DNA from: an uncultured Phycisphaerae bacterium
GTDB lineage: Bacteria > Planctomycetota > Phycisphaerae > Sedimentisphaerales > Anaerohalosphaeraceae
Length of the DNA stretch: 19,831 bases
NCBI GenBank assembly: GCA_937995495.1
Contig: CALKKA010000005.1
Coordinates: 1 to 19,831 of the forward strand
Direction: 5' to 3'
Both the position numbers and the translations under genes were made by a program. The notes below the pieces were generated by a model that saw only the letters and a list, made by a program, of their open reading frames with translations, was not told the origin of the DNA and searched no databases. Positions 1-6,350 of this stretch are shown piece by piece. Position 1 is the stretch's first letter, and each line of letters opens with the position of its first letter.

Positions 1-75
1 AAATTAAATGTTGACAATGTTGTGGACTTGGTCAAGAGGGCTTCTTCGTTGTCAGGCTTCGAGAAATCGGAATAG
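1..75 (+). CDS. C-terminal end of an unidentified protein (partial)
   Basis: Frame 1 is open from the first base to a TAG at 73-75 and encodes 24 residues ending in GFEKSE. The other two plus frames hit stops within the first dozen bases. The peptide is amphipathic (NVDNVVDLVKRAS), as expected for a C-terminal helix, but it is too short to name a family. It would converge on the minus-strand gene that ends at 169, with a hairpin in the gap. The call rests only on an open frame cut by the window edge, so it is tentative. Confidence 0.35.
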   Translation, partial: KLNVDNVVDLVKRASSLSGFEKSE

Positions 76-87
76 TAAAGGACTTGG

Positions 88-107
88 TGAACCTTTTTTT
101 AGGTTCA
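88..107. terminator. Hairpin between convergent genes, possible terminator
   Basis: TGAACCT at 88-94 is a perfect 7-bp inverted match to AGGTTCA at 101-107, with a loop of six T. It lies 13 bases after the stop of the partial plus-strand gene and beyond the end of the minus-strand gene, where a shared terminator would be expected. No T-run follows the stem on the plus strand, so it is not a textbook rho-independent terminator. Confidence 0.3.
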
Positions 108-168
108 ACTCCCATAAAGCTGATTAATTTATCCTTCGATAAAACGCTGGCGGCATGCTCTGAAGGTT

Positions 169-867
169 TCAATTTTCAAAACGCTCTTTTGCCAATATCC
201 GTCCTGTTTCTGTCTTCCATGCTATATCTGTCTCAGTCCCATCCGGCGTAGATGTGTGTTGGCCGAGTTGTGCAAGATGGCAGGCATCCCAGATAATCTT
301 AAACTCCAGCAAATCCATACTTTTGTCATCTCGGCAGGCAGTGAGAATCCGGCAGACATGGTCTCTGAACTCCTTTTTAATCCCCTGTTTTTCGAGAATG
401 TTGTGTATAAGCAAGTCTAAGCTTTCGGCAGCATTGTCTGTTTGGGTTTCTAGCTCTGGTTGAGTTGGCACTTCATAAATGTGAGATAGAATTGCCGACG
501 CTTTGACAACAAGTGGTTCTCCCCCTTCTTCCAGTTGGATCTTTTCAGCATAACGTAAAACTTCCAGTGAAGAACGAACAACACTCTGATCCGCCTCCGC
601 AATTTGCCTGAGAGATTCAATGAGCCGAGTACTGAGGTTGCTTTTCTCTTGACCGGAAATTTGACCGAGGCATTCCTCGGCATGCTTGCACCATTTGGCA
701 CAACCTAGATCGAGTTTGGGATTAACAATAAGCTGTTTGCAGCTTGGACATTTGACCTGCGGTTCATCTTTCCAGAATTCAACCGAAAATTTGCAAACAG
801 GGCATTCAACTTCGAAAATATCATCAGGTTTCCAGAAACGCTGGTCTTGGCCCGGGCAACGCGGCAT
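169..867 (-). CDS. Zinc-ribbon protein with a degenerate HD-like domain
   Basis: This 232-residue protein starts at the ATG read from 867, preceded by a clear AAGGGAG ribosome site. The N-terminal part is Cys-rich: CPVC at 22-25 and CPSC at 40-43 look like a zinc ribbon, followed by C56, C60 and C66 around a GCAKWC motif. The opening PRCPGQD and RFWKPDDIFEVECP resemble a family of anaerobe proteins, known to me as HD-domain proteins, that put a Cys-rich head before an HD phosphohydrolase domain. The rest (about 80-200) keeps that fold's landmarks, such as VLRYAEKI and IIWDA at 191-195. Where the HD family has its first His and its His-Asp pair, this protein has Ser99 and Ser128-His129, so hydrolase activity looks lost. 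The role is unknown. The gene is divergent from fhs and not part of the plus-strand operon. Confidence 0.75.
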   Translation of the reverse strand: MPRCPGQDQRFWKPDDIFEVECPVCKFSVEFWKDEPQVKCPSCKQLIVNPKLDLGCAKWCKHAEECLGQISGQEKSNLSTRLIESLRQIAEADQSVVRSSLEVLRYAEKIQLEEGGEPLVVKASAILSHIYEVPTQPELETQTDNAAESLDLLIHNILEKQGIKKEFRDHVCRILTACRDDKSMDLLEFKIIWDACHLAQLGQHTSTPDGTETDIAWKTETGRILAKERFEN

Positions 868-896
868 ATCGATAACTCCCTTGGATAAGATTTTTC

Positions 897-926
897 CTTA
901 TCTCTCTCATTTTGCATGGACGTCAA
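897..926 (-). promoter_or_regulatory. Candidate sigma70 promoter of the HD-like gene
   Basis: On the minus strand, TTGACG (921-926, five of six consensus bases) is followed after 18 bases by GATAAG (897-902, four of six). Transcription would begin some 20 bases upstream of the start codon at 867. The -10 sequence also forms one arm of a small inverted repeat, GATAAG/CTTATC (884-889 and 897-902), just upstream of the ribosome site. Judged by consensus match and position only. Confidence 0.35.
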
Positions 927-971
927 TTACGATCTTGTATTCATTGTAATCATCAATCGACCGAAAGCAAG

Positions 972-1028
972 TTACCTGCTGTCAAACTCAAGGCTTTTCT
1001 TGGAGCTTTTTCTCAGCAAGGCCGGTAA
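972..1028. repeat. Nested hairpin in the intergenic stretch
   Basis: TTACCTGCTG (972-981) pairs with CAGCA (1014-1018) and GGTAA (1024-1028), giving ten pairs interrupted by a five-base bulge on the right side. Inside it, CTCAAG (987-992) pairs with CTTGGAG (999-1005) with one bulged G around a gctttt loop. The nested form suggests an RNA structure or the remains of one. Its strand and role are unknown. Confidence 0.3.
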
Positions 1029-1158
1029 AAGTAAACCCTGGAATAAAAGCGTCTCATCTGACGAATGTACACGGCTTTAAAAATTTCAAAAAAACGGATA
1101 AATGAAGGAATATTAAGTAGTTTCCACTATATCCTTATTCTACGGCTTAACCCATAAT

Positions 1159-1193
1159 TATACGTAGTTTCCGTGATGGGGCAACTACGTATA
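1159..1193. promoter_or_regulatory. Perfect 11-bp dyad upstream of fhs
   Basis: TATACGTAGTT at 1159-1169 is an exact inverted copy of AACTACGTATA at 1183-1193, with 13 bases between. Two further pairs (1171/1181 and 1172/1180) can form inside after one mismatch. A direct copy of GTAGTTTCC from its left arm (1164-1172) is found upstream at 1117-1125. This could be an operator for a dimeric regulator or an RNA hairpin in the fhs leader, about 165 bases before the start codon. It does not match the ModE consensus as I know it. Confidence 0.45.
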
Positions 1194-1358
1194 CAATAAA
1201 GAGACGGGTGATTTGGGGTGAGGTGATACAAACCCAATGAGAGGGTGCACCAGTTATCCTTGTTTTTGGCAACTTAGGTCCATTTACGACTTGAATCTGC
1301 TCCATAAAACAATGCCGTTTTTTTAGGAGATGAATATTTTGTTTGGAGAACATGTATC

Positions 1359-3152
1359 ATGCTGAAATTAGCCTCGAACTCTCTAATGCCGAAATTAGAC
1401 CCTACAGTGATGAAGGACTGGCAGATAGCCGAAGCGGCAGAAAAATACATGAAGCCCGTCAGCGAACTAACCGATGAACTTGGGATTCTACCGGATGAAG
1501 TGATACCGATGGGTCGTCAGTTGGCCAAAATCGACTACAATAAGGTATTAGAACGGATCGGTGACTGTCCGGCAGCCAAGTATATCGATGTGGCGGCGAT
1601 TACCCCCACCCCGCTGGGGGAAGGCAAAACAACCACTTCGGTTGGCCTGATCGACGGTCTTGGCAAACTTGGCAAAAAAGTCACCGGTGCCCTGCGTCAG
1701 CCCAGTTCCGGCCCCACTTTTAATATCAAGGGATCGGCGGCAGGCGGTGGACTTTCACAGTGTATTCCGCTGGCGCCGTTTTCAATTCGGTTCACCGGCG
1801 ATATTGACAGCATCTCCAATGCCCATAATCTGTGTATGGTCGCACTGACTGCACGCATGCAGCATGAACACAACTACGACGATGAACGGCTGGCCAAGAG
1901 CCATCTCAAGCGACTGGATATTGACCCTGAACGAATACACATGAACTGGGTAATCGATTTCTGTGCTCAGTCGCTGCGGCATATCACGATTGGTAAAGGC
2001 GGCAAGATGGATGGTTTCGAGACCGAAAGCGGCTTCGCCATTACCGTCTCCAGTGAACTGATGGCGATCCTCAGTGTGGCCCGCGACCTCAAGGACCTTC
2101 GTGAACGAATCAGTAAAATTGTTGTCGCTCAAAGTCGCAGCGGTAAAGATATTACCACCGCCGACCTGGAAGTAGACGGCGCGATGACTGCCTGGATGCT
2201 GGATACCATCAATCCCAGCTTGGTCCAGACGATTGAAGGAAATCCGGTCTTTATCCATGCCGGGCCATTTGCGAATATTGCGATCGGGCAGAGTTCGATC
2301 ATTGCCGACCGGTTGGCAACCAAATTGGGGGATTATCATGTGACCGAAAGCGGATTCGGAGCTGATATCGGCTTTGAAAAGTTCTGGAACCTCAAGTGCC
2401 GCATGTCCGGTATCAAACCGGATGCTGTGGTGATTGTCGCGACTGTCCGGGCATTGAAGATGCACGGGGGCGGACCGACAGTTAAGCCTGGAAAACCACT
2501 GGATGAGGCCTACACTCAGGAAAATCTGGAACTGGTGGAAAACGGTTGCGGCAACCTGATCGCTCATATTGAAACGGTTAAAAAGAGCGGCGTCACACCA
2601 GTGGTCTGTGTGAACGGTTTTTATACCGACACCCAGGCGGAAATCGAACTGGTCAAAAAGATCGCCATAGAAAACGGGGCCCTGGCGGCCTATTCGCAGC
2701 ACTGGCTCAAGGGCGGCGACGGTGCGATCGAACTGGCCGAAGCAGTGGTCAAGGCCTGTGAAAAACCGCATGATTTTAAATTCCTCTATGATCTGGAAGA
2801 CCCGTTGAAAACTAAGATTGAAAAAATTGCAACCCAGGTCTATGGTGCCAGCGGCGTTGACTTCAGCATTGAAGCTCAAAAACGATTGGCAGAGCTGGAA
2901 CAGGACGACGATTTGAAAAAGTTTGGGGTCTGTATGGTGAAGACTCATCTGTCCTTGTCACATGACCCGGACATGAAAAACCGGCCGAAGAGTTTCCGGC
3001 TTCCCATCAGGGACTTTTTGGTTTACAAGGGTGCTGGATTTATCGTACCGATCGCCGGAGACATTAAACTGATGCCGGGTACGGCATCGAATCCGGCCTT
3101 CAGGCATATTGATGTGGATGTAAACAGCGGCAAAGTAACCGGACTGTTTTAA
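1359..3152 (+). CDS. fhs: Formate-tetrahydrofolate ligase
   Basis: Formyl-THF synthetase joins formate to tetrahydrofolate using ATP in the cytoplasm, the entry step of the Wood-Ljungdahl methyl branch. The ATP-binding loop TPTPLGEGKTTTS is at residues 82-94. Further family signatures follow: RQPSSGPTFNIKGSAAGGG (about 113-131), FTGDIDSISNAHN, and a conserved C-terminal half ending in IKLMPGTASNPA. The ATG at 1359 sits eight bases after GGAGAA (1345-1350). At 597 residues it is longer than the approximately 557-residue enzyme of classical acetogens, with an N-terminal extension and sequence differences such as SQCIPLAPFSIRFTGDID. It therefore belongs to a divergent branch of the family. It is followed by the MetF fusion after 110 bases, so the two C1 genes may be cotranscribed. 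Function is secure; the subfamily is my impression. Confidence 0.96.
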   Translation: MLKLASNSLMPKLDPTVMKDWQIAEAAEKYMKPVSELTDELGILPDEVIPMGRQLAKIDYNKVLERIGDCPAAKYIDVAAITPTPLGEGKTTTSVGLIDGLGKLGKKVTGALRQPSSGPTFNIKGSAAGGGLSQCIPLAPFSIRFTGDIDSISNAHNLCMVALTARMQHEHNYDDERLAKSHLKRLDIDPERIHMNWVIDFCAQSLRHITIGKGGKMDGFETESGFAITVSSELMAILSVARDLKDLRERISKIVVAQSRSGKDITTADLEVDGAMTAWMLDTINPSLVQTIEGNPVFIHAGPFANIAIGQSSIIADRLATKLGDYHVTESGFGADIGFEKFWNLKCRMSGIKPDAVVIVATVRALKMHGGGPTVKPGKPLDEAYTQENLELVENGCGNLIAHIETVKKSGVTPVVCVNGFYTDTQAEIELVKKIAIENGALAAYSQHWLKGGDGAIELAEAVVKACEKPHDFKFLYDLEDPLKTKIEKIATQVYGASGVDFSIEAQKRLAELEQDDDLKKFGVCMVKTHLSLSHDPDMKNRPKSFRLPIRDFLVYKGAGFIVPIAGDIKLMPGTASNPAFRHIDVDVNSGKVTGLF

Positions 3153-3262
3153 AGAACTGATAATAAACGGAGCATGGGCTTTCATTATCGCTGGAGATTC
3201 AACGGGATTAAGCCGCTGGTTTGAGCCATATGCCAAATTGATAATCTCTAAGGGAGTTATGT

Positions 3263-5710
3263 ATGGCATTGAGGTATTTAAAGGACAGCCTGAATAATGG
3301 GCATTTTGCTGTCATTGCCGAGTTGATGGGCGGGGCTAATTACAACTTAACGCCTTTTGAGTTGTTCCTTGCCGAGCATCGGGAAAAGAAAGGGGCCATT
3401 CCGGAGGGTTTTGCGCTTGTGGGGGTTACAATTCCCCAAAACCCCGGCGGTGTCGCGAACAATGATCCTTCAGATGTCCTTGCCGTACTGGAACAAAAAA
3501 GTGTTGATCTACTTGATGGCATGGACTTTATCCCGCACTTGAGTTGTAAGGATGCGAATAGAGACAGCCTTATAAGCACCCTGATAGGATATCGGCACCG
3601 GGGCATTAAATCTACGCTGGCATTGACCGGTGACAAGCCCGTTTCCGGCAAAGGTGTTTTTGAGGTTGAAAGTGTGGGACTGCTTTCTATGATCCAAAAG
3701 CTTAACAACCAATCGATGATAAAGTCAAATTCCAAAACACTGGATATGACTCATCAATTTTTTTTTGGGGCCGCTGTTTCACCCTTTAAATACACAGAGG
3801 CATCATTGATGCAGCAGTATTACAAGATGGAAAAGAAAATCGCTGAAGGTGCCGATTTCCTGATCACTCAGGTCGGATGGGATTGGAAGAAATCGCTGGA
3901 ATTGCTTCAATATTGCCAAGACAATCGAATTACAACTCCATTGATCGGGAATGTATACTGGCTGACAACCCTCACCCCCGCGCCAAGGTTGATGCACGAT
4001 ATTAAACTGCCCGGTTGTTTTGTCAGTCAGGACCTGTTAGCCAAGCTTCAAAACGAGACCGTAGACGAACACATTGAACGGGCCGCTCAGCAGGTCGCCA
4101 TGTATAAATCAATGGGATATGCGGGTGTTGACGTGGGAGGGGTTCATCGTTATGACACACTTTTGAAGATTTTGAATCGGGCCTCTCACATTGGCGATTC
4201 ATGGGAACAGTACAAAGACAATCTCTGGTGGCCTCCGGAAAAGGCGTTTTATCTTTATGATAACTCCGGCAAACAGGTTCCTTTGTCCAAGCCTAAGAAA
4301 AAAATGAATGAGTCTTTCTTTGCGTTCATGCATCGTGCGGCTCTTGATGACAGTTACAGGGGATTTCATTGCTTTAAGTGGCTCTTAAATGCGACTCGCG
4401 TTAGTAAGGCTGATTCCCTGTCCTATAAAGTTTTCAATGGAATGGAGAAGGGATTCAAGTACTGGGCGTTTGGGTGCCAGGAGTGCGGTGACTGTTACCT
4501 TCCTGAAAACTTTGGTTATTGTACGATGGGGGGGTGTCAGAAAGGGCTGAACAATGCACCGTGTGGAGATTCAACGGTTGAAGGCTATTGCGGCAACAAC
4601 CTGGACCGCCAGTGCGTCGGCGAAAGAATCTATGCTTCCGCCGACGCTGAGGCACAGGGGCGTGAAAAACTTCGCAGGGTGGTCAACAAACCTCGAATTG
4701 CCGCATTGGAGCATACCAGTTCAATTGCAAACTACTTGTTTAAAAGGGATCATACCCTGTCACCCCCCTTGATTGGAATTGGTGAATTAGTTCATGCGTC
4801 GATTCCGAATACGGGCCAAGTCATGCAGGACCTTCATGCCCTTGGAGAGAATGCATATACCCGCTCAAGTGATGAGCTCAACTATATCCGAGCGCTTATT
4901 GAAGATCAGGCCGATGAGGGGGCCCGTTATATCGCGGTCAATGTGGATACGTTTGGAGAAAATGATCATCAGCAAACTGTTGAGATGATGGTTGAATATA
5001 CGAAGTTGGTGCGTCAGTGGGGTAAAGGGGTCCCGATTTGTATTGACAGTCGCGATGAGGAGTTGCTCATTGCCGCCCTGAAAGAGTGGTACAATACCGA
5101 TGAACCTGTCAGGCCGCCATTGCTGAATTCCATCAAGACTCATACAGCCGATTCAATGATGCCGTTGAAGAAAACGTATGATTTCTCATTTGTTGGCCTT
5201 CTTGCCGATGAAGACAAGCCAGTCGGTTCTGGGAGTTCGTCTTCTGTAGACAAACTGTTTGAGACTGCGCGTGTGATTTGTGAAAAAGCCATGTCATATG
5301 GTTTTAAGCCGGAGGAGATATTCTTTGACTTGAAAGTTTTACCGCTTGCTGTCGATAAGCCGACAGGGCCCGGTGTGCTTGGTCATACCTACCTGGCTTT
5401 TGAAACAATCAGGAAGATCAAGAATGACCCGGCCATGAAAAGATGTCACTGTACCTTGCGAGTTACCAATAGCGGTATGGATCTGCCGGGACGACGGCTC
5501 GGCATCGTGCGGGCGTATGTAGCGAAAGCGATGGAATACGGGATGGATGCTGCAATCCTGAACGTTTCTCAGCGTTTTGGTGAAAAATCCGCATCTCCGG
5601 AACTTATCAGGCTGGTTGACGCCTTTGCCAAACTGAATGGTAATGCGAATAATTTGACGGATGCCATGACACTGTTGGACCAGTTTTGCACATCCTGCAA
5701 GAGGAAATGA
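3263..5710 (+). CDS. metF: MetF-MetV-AcsE-like fusion: methylene-THF reductase with methyltransferase domain
   Basis: This 815-residue protein appears to hold three parts. Residues 1-310 match methylene-THF reductase (flavin TIM barrel), with LTGDKP at 121-126, VESVGLL at 135-141 and the late GYAGVDVGG. Residues 345-465 match the MetV-type C-terminal zinc/iron-sulfur domain, with conserved cysteines 405, 408, 411, 420, 425, 434, 443 and 451. Residues 500-805 match the pterin-binding barrel of methyl-THF:corrinoid methyltransferases (AcsE/MeTr, MtrH relatives). That last part retains CIDS (D595), LNSIK (N622), FFDLKVLP (D689) and RVTNSG (N736), at the places of the pterin-binding Asp and Asn residues of AcsE. 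It could carry methylene-THF to methyl-THF and on to a corrinoid protein, but the methyl transfer is inferred. In acetogens these are separate polypeptides. The ATG at 3263 follows AGGGAG (3251-3256). It lies directly downstream of fhs. Confidence 0.9.
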   Translation: MALRYLKDSLNNGHFAVIAELMGGANYNLTPFELFLAEHREKKGAIPEGFALVGVTIPQNPGGVANNDPSDVLAVLEQKSVDLLDGMDFIPHLSCKDANRDSLISTLIGYRHRGIKSTLALTGDKPVSGKGVFEVESVGLLSMIQKLNNQSMIKSNSKTLDMTHQFFFGAAVSPFKYTEASLMQQYYKMEKKIAEGADFLITQVGWDWKKSLELLQYCQDNRITTPLIGNVYWLTTLTPAPRLMHDIKLPGCFVSQDLLAKLQNETVDEHIERAAQQVAMYKSMGYAGVDVGGVHRYDTLLKILNRASHIGDSWEQYKDNLWWPPEKAFYLYDNSGKQVPLSKPKKKMNESFFAFMHRAALDDSYRGFHCFKWLLNATRVSKADSLSYKVFNGMEKGFKYWAFGCQECGDCYLPENFGYCTMGGCQKGLNNAPCGDSTVEGYCGNNLDRQCVGERIYASADAEAQGREKLRRVVNKPRIAALEHTSSIANYLFKRDHTLSPPLIGIGELVHASIPNTGQVMQDLHALGENAYTRSSDELNYIRALIEDQADEGARYIAVNVDTFGENDHQQTVEMMVEYTKLVRQWGKGVPICIDSRDEELLIAALKEWYNTDEPVRPPLLNSIKTHTADSMMPLKKTYDFSFVGLLADEDKPVGSGSSSSVDKLFETARVICEKAMSYGFKPEEIFFDLKVLPLAVDKPTGPGVLGHTYLAFETIRKIKNDPAMKRCHCTLRVTNSGMDLPGRRLGIVRAYVAKAMEYGMDAAILNVSQRFGEKSASPELIRLVDAFAKLNGNANNLTDAMTLLDQFCTSCKRK

Positions 5711-5713
5711 TAA

Positions 5714-5747
5714 CCCCAAGCAGAGTGTTTTAAAGCGGCGTTTGGGG
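5714..5747. other. Hairpin after the MetF fusion gene
   Basis: CCCCAAGC (5714-5721) pairs with GTTTGGGG (5740-5747), eight pairs including one G-U, with an 18-base loop. It starts three bases after the TGA at 5708-5710. No U-run follows, so it may be a 3' stabilising or rho-dependent end structure and not an intrinsic terminator. It marks the likely end of the fhs-metF transcript. Confidence 0.3.
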
Positions 5748-5822
5748 CCTGACTCTCCGGGGTGCATAAATAATTTCTACAAACTAGACTTCACTTATGT
5801 TGCACTTTTGATAATTTCAAGT

Positions 5823-5851
5823 TTGCACCGATTCTCGCCGGACGATATAAT
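5823..5851 (+). promoter_or_regulatory. Sigma70-type promoter of the formate dehydrogenase operon
   Basis: TTGCAC (5823-5828) and TATAAT (5846-5851) are separated by exactly 17 bases, which is close to the housekeeping consensus. Transcription would start near 5858, giving a leader of about 25 bases before the ATG at 5883. This is the only strong promoter I see ahead of the array ending at 19762. A second TTGCAC lies 23 bases upstream (5800-5805). The -10 region includes CGATATAA (5843-5850), which loosely recalls half of a ModE site; that is speculative. Confidence 0.6.
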
Positions 5852-5882
5852 TATTCAAAATTCTCTGGAAAGTGAGAACAGC

Positions 5883-6350
5883 ATGACAGTCTTAGAGTTA
5901 CTTGGATCCATGGGTAAGGTGACACCGGGAGATTTGATTCCGATTCTTCAGGAAGTCCAGAACCAATACGGCTATTTGCCGCAGGGCGTACTGTTGGAGA
6001 TCAGTGAGCACACAATAATCCCCGCCAGTCGCATTTACGGCGTGGCCACATTTTATGAACAATTCCACCTTGAGCCCAGGGGCAAGCATATTATCAAGTG
6101 CTGCAGAGGCACCGCCTGCCATGTCAGAGGGGGTTCAACCCTGATCAAGGACATCAAGAATGAGTTGGGGATAGATGAGGGTGAAACAACTGAGGATTTG
6201 CAGTTTACCTTTGAGACCGTCGCCTGCCTGGGAACCTGTGCCTTGGCGCCGGTGATGATGGTCGATGATAAATACTATGGCAAAATGGATGCTAAAAAAG
6301 TTAAAACACTCATCGCAGAACTCAGGTCCGCTGTCAAGGAAACGGCCTAA
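5883..6350 (+). CDS. nuoE: NuoE/HydC-like [2Fe-2S] subunit of formate dehydrogenase
   Basis: This small thioredoxin-fold subunit passes electrons between the flavin subunit and the rest of a cytoplasmic NAD(P)-linked complex. The [2Fe-2S] ligands are C74 and C79 in the CRGTACH motif and C115 and C119 in ACLGTC. The N-terminal helical part (PILQEVQNQYGYLP, YGVATFY) is standard for the family. The reading frame is open further upstream, but the ATG at 5883 gives the usual length (155 residues) and lies just after the promoter at 5823-5851; the earlier starts lie upstream of it. The ribosome site is weak (GGAAAGTGAG). Its stop overlaps the next start by one base (TAATG), so it is translationally linked to the NuoF-like subunit. 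Confidence 0.93.
   Translation: MTVLELLGSMGKVTPGDLIPILQEVQNQYGYLPQGVLLEISEHTIIPASRIYGVATFYEQFHLEPRGKHIIKCCRGTACHVRGGSTLIKDIKNELGIDEGETTEDLQFTFETVACLGTCALAPVMMVDDKYYGKMDAKKVKTLIAELRSAVKETA

Larger units (their letters stand above)
868..1358. other. Gene-free stretch between divergent genes
   Basis: These 491 bases separate the minus-strand HD-like gene from fhs and contain no believable gene. The one sizeable ORF, on the minus strand at 1147-1353, lacks a ribosome site and resembles nothing I know. The stretch holds a minus-strand promoter candidate (897-926), a nested hairpin (972-1028) and a strong dyad (1159-1193). The hexamer GTAGTT occurs at 1118?-region as part of GTAGTTTCC (1117-1125) and again at 1164-1172, with its reverse complement AACTAC at 1183-1188. 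A G-rich stretch with repeated GGTG lies around 1205-1252. No convincing sigma70 promoter for fhs was found, and I could not match the leader to a known riboswitch. Confidence 0.6.

Noticed and set aside
1305..1327. Intrinsic terminator just before fhs (AAAAC-loop-GTTTTTTT)
   Set aside because: The stem is only five A/T-rich pairs and too weak to stop transcription convincingly.
1200..1345. A folate or other riboswitch in the fhs leader
   Set aside because: The GGTG-rich stretch and the palindrome GGTGCACC suggested one, but I could not lay out the conserved core of any riboswitch I know. An Rfam search would settle it.
1147..1353. A 68-residue minus-strand frame in the fhs upstream region
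   Set aside because: It has no ribosome site at a useful distance, does not resemble a known protein, and runs across the dyad at 1159-1193.
1782..2948. A 388-residue open frame on the minus strand inside fhs
   Set aside because: It is exactly antisense to a highly conserved enzyme, has no family motif or plausible start context, and its length follows from the codon bias of fhs.
3153..3262. Terminator or promoter between fhs and the MetF fusion
   Set aside because: Only short inverted matches such as GATAAT/ATTATC and GAGATT/AATCTC are present, with no U-run and no clear -35/-10 pair; the two genes are probably cotranscribed.
5742..5882. An upstream start for the NuoE-like gene
   Set aside because: The extra 47 residues are unlike the family and would be encoded across the promoter at 5823-5851; the ATG at 5883 gives the normal length.
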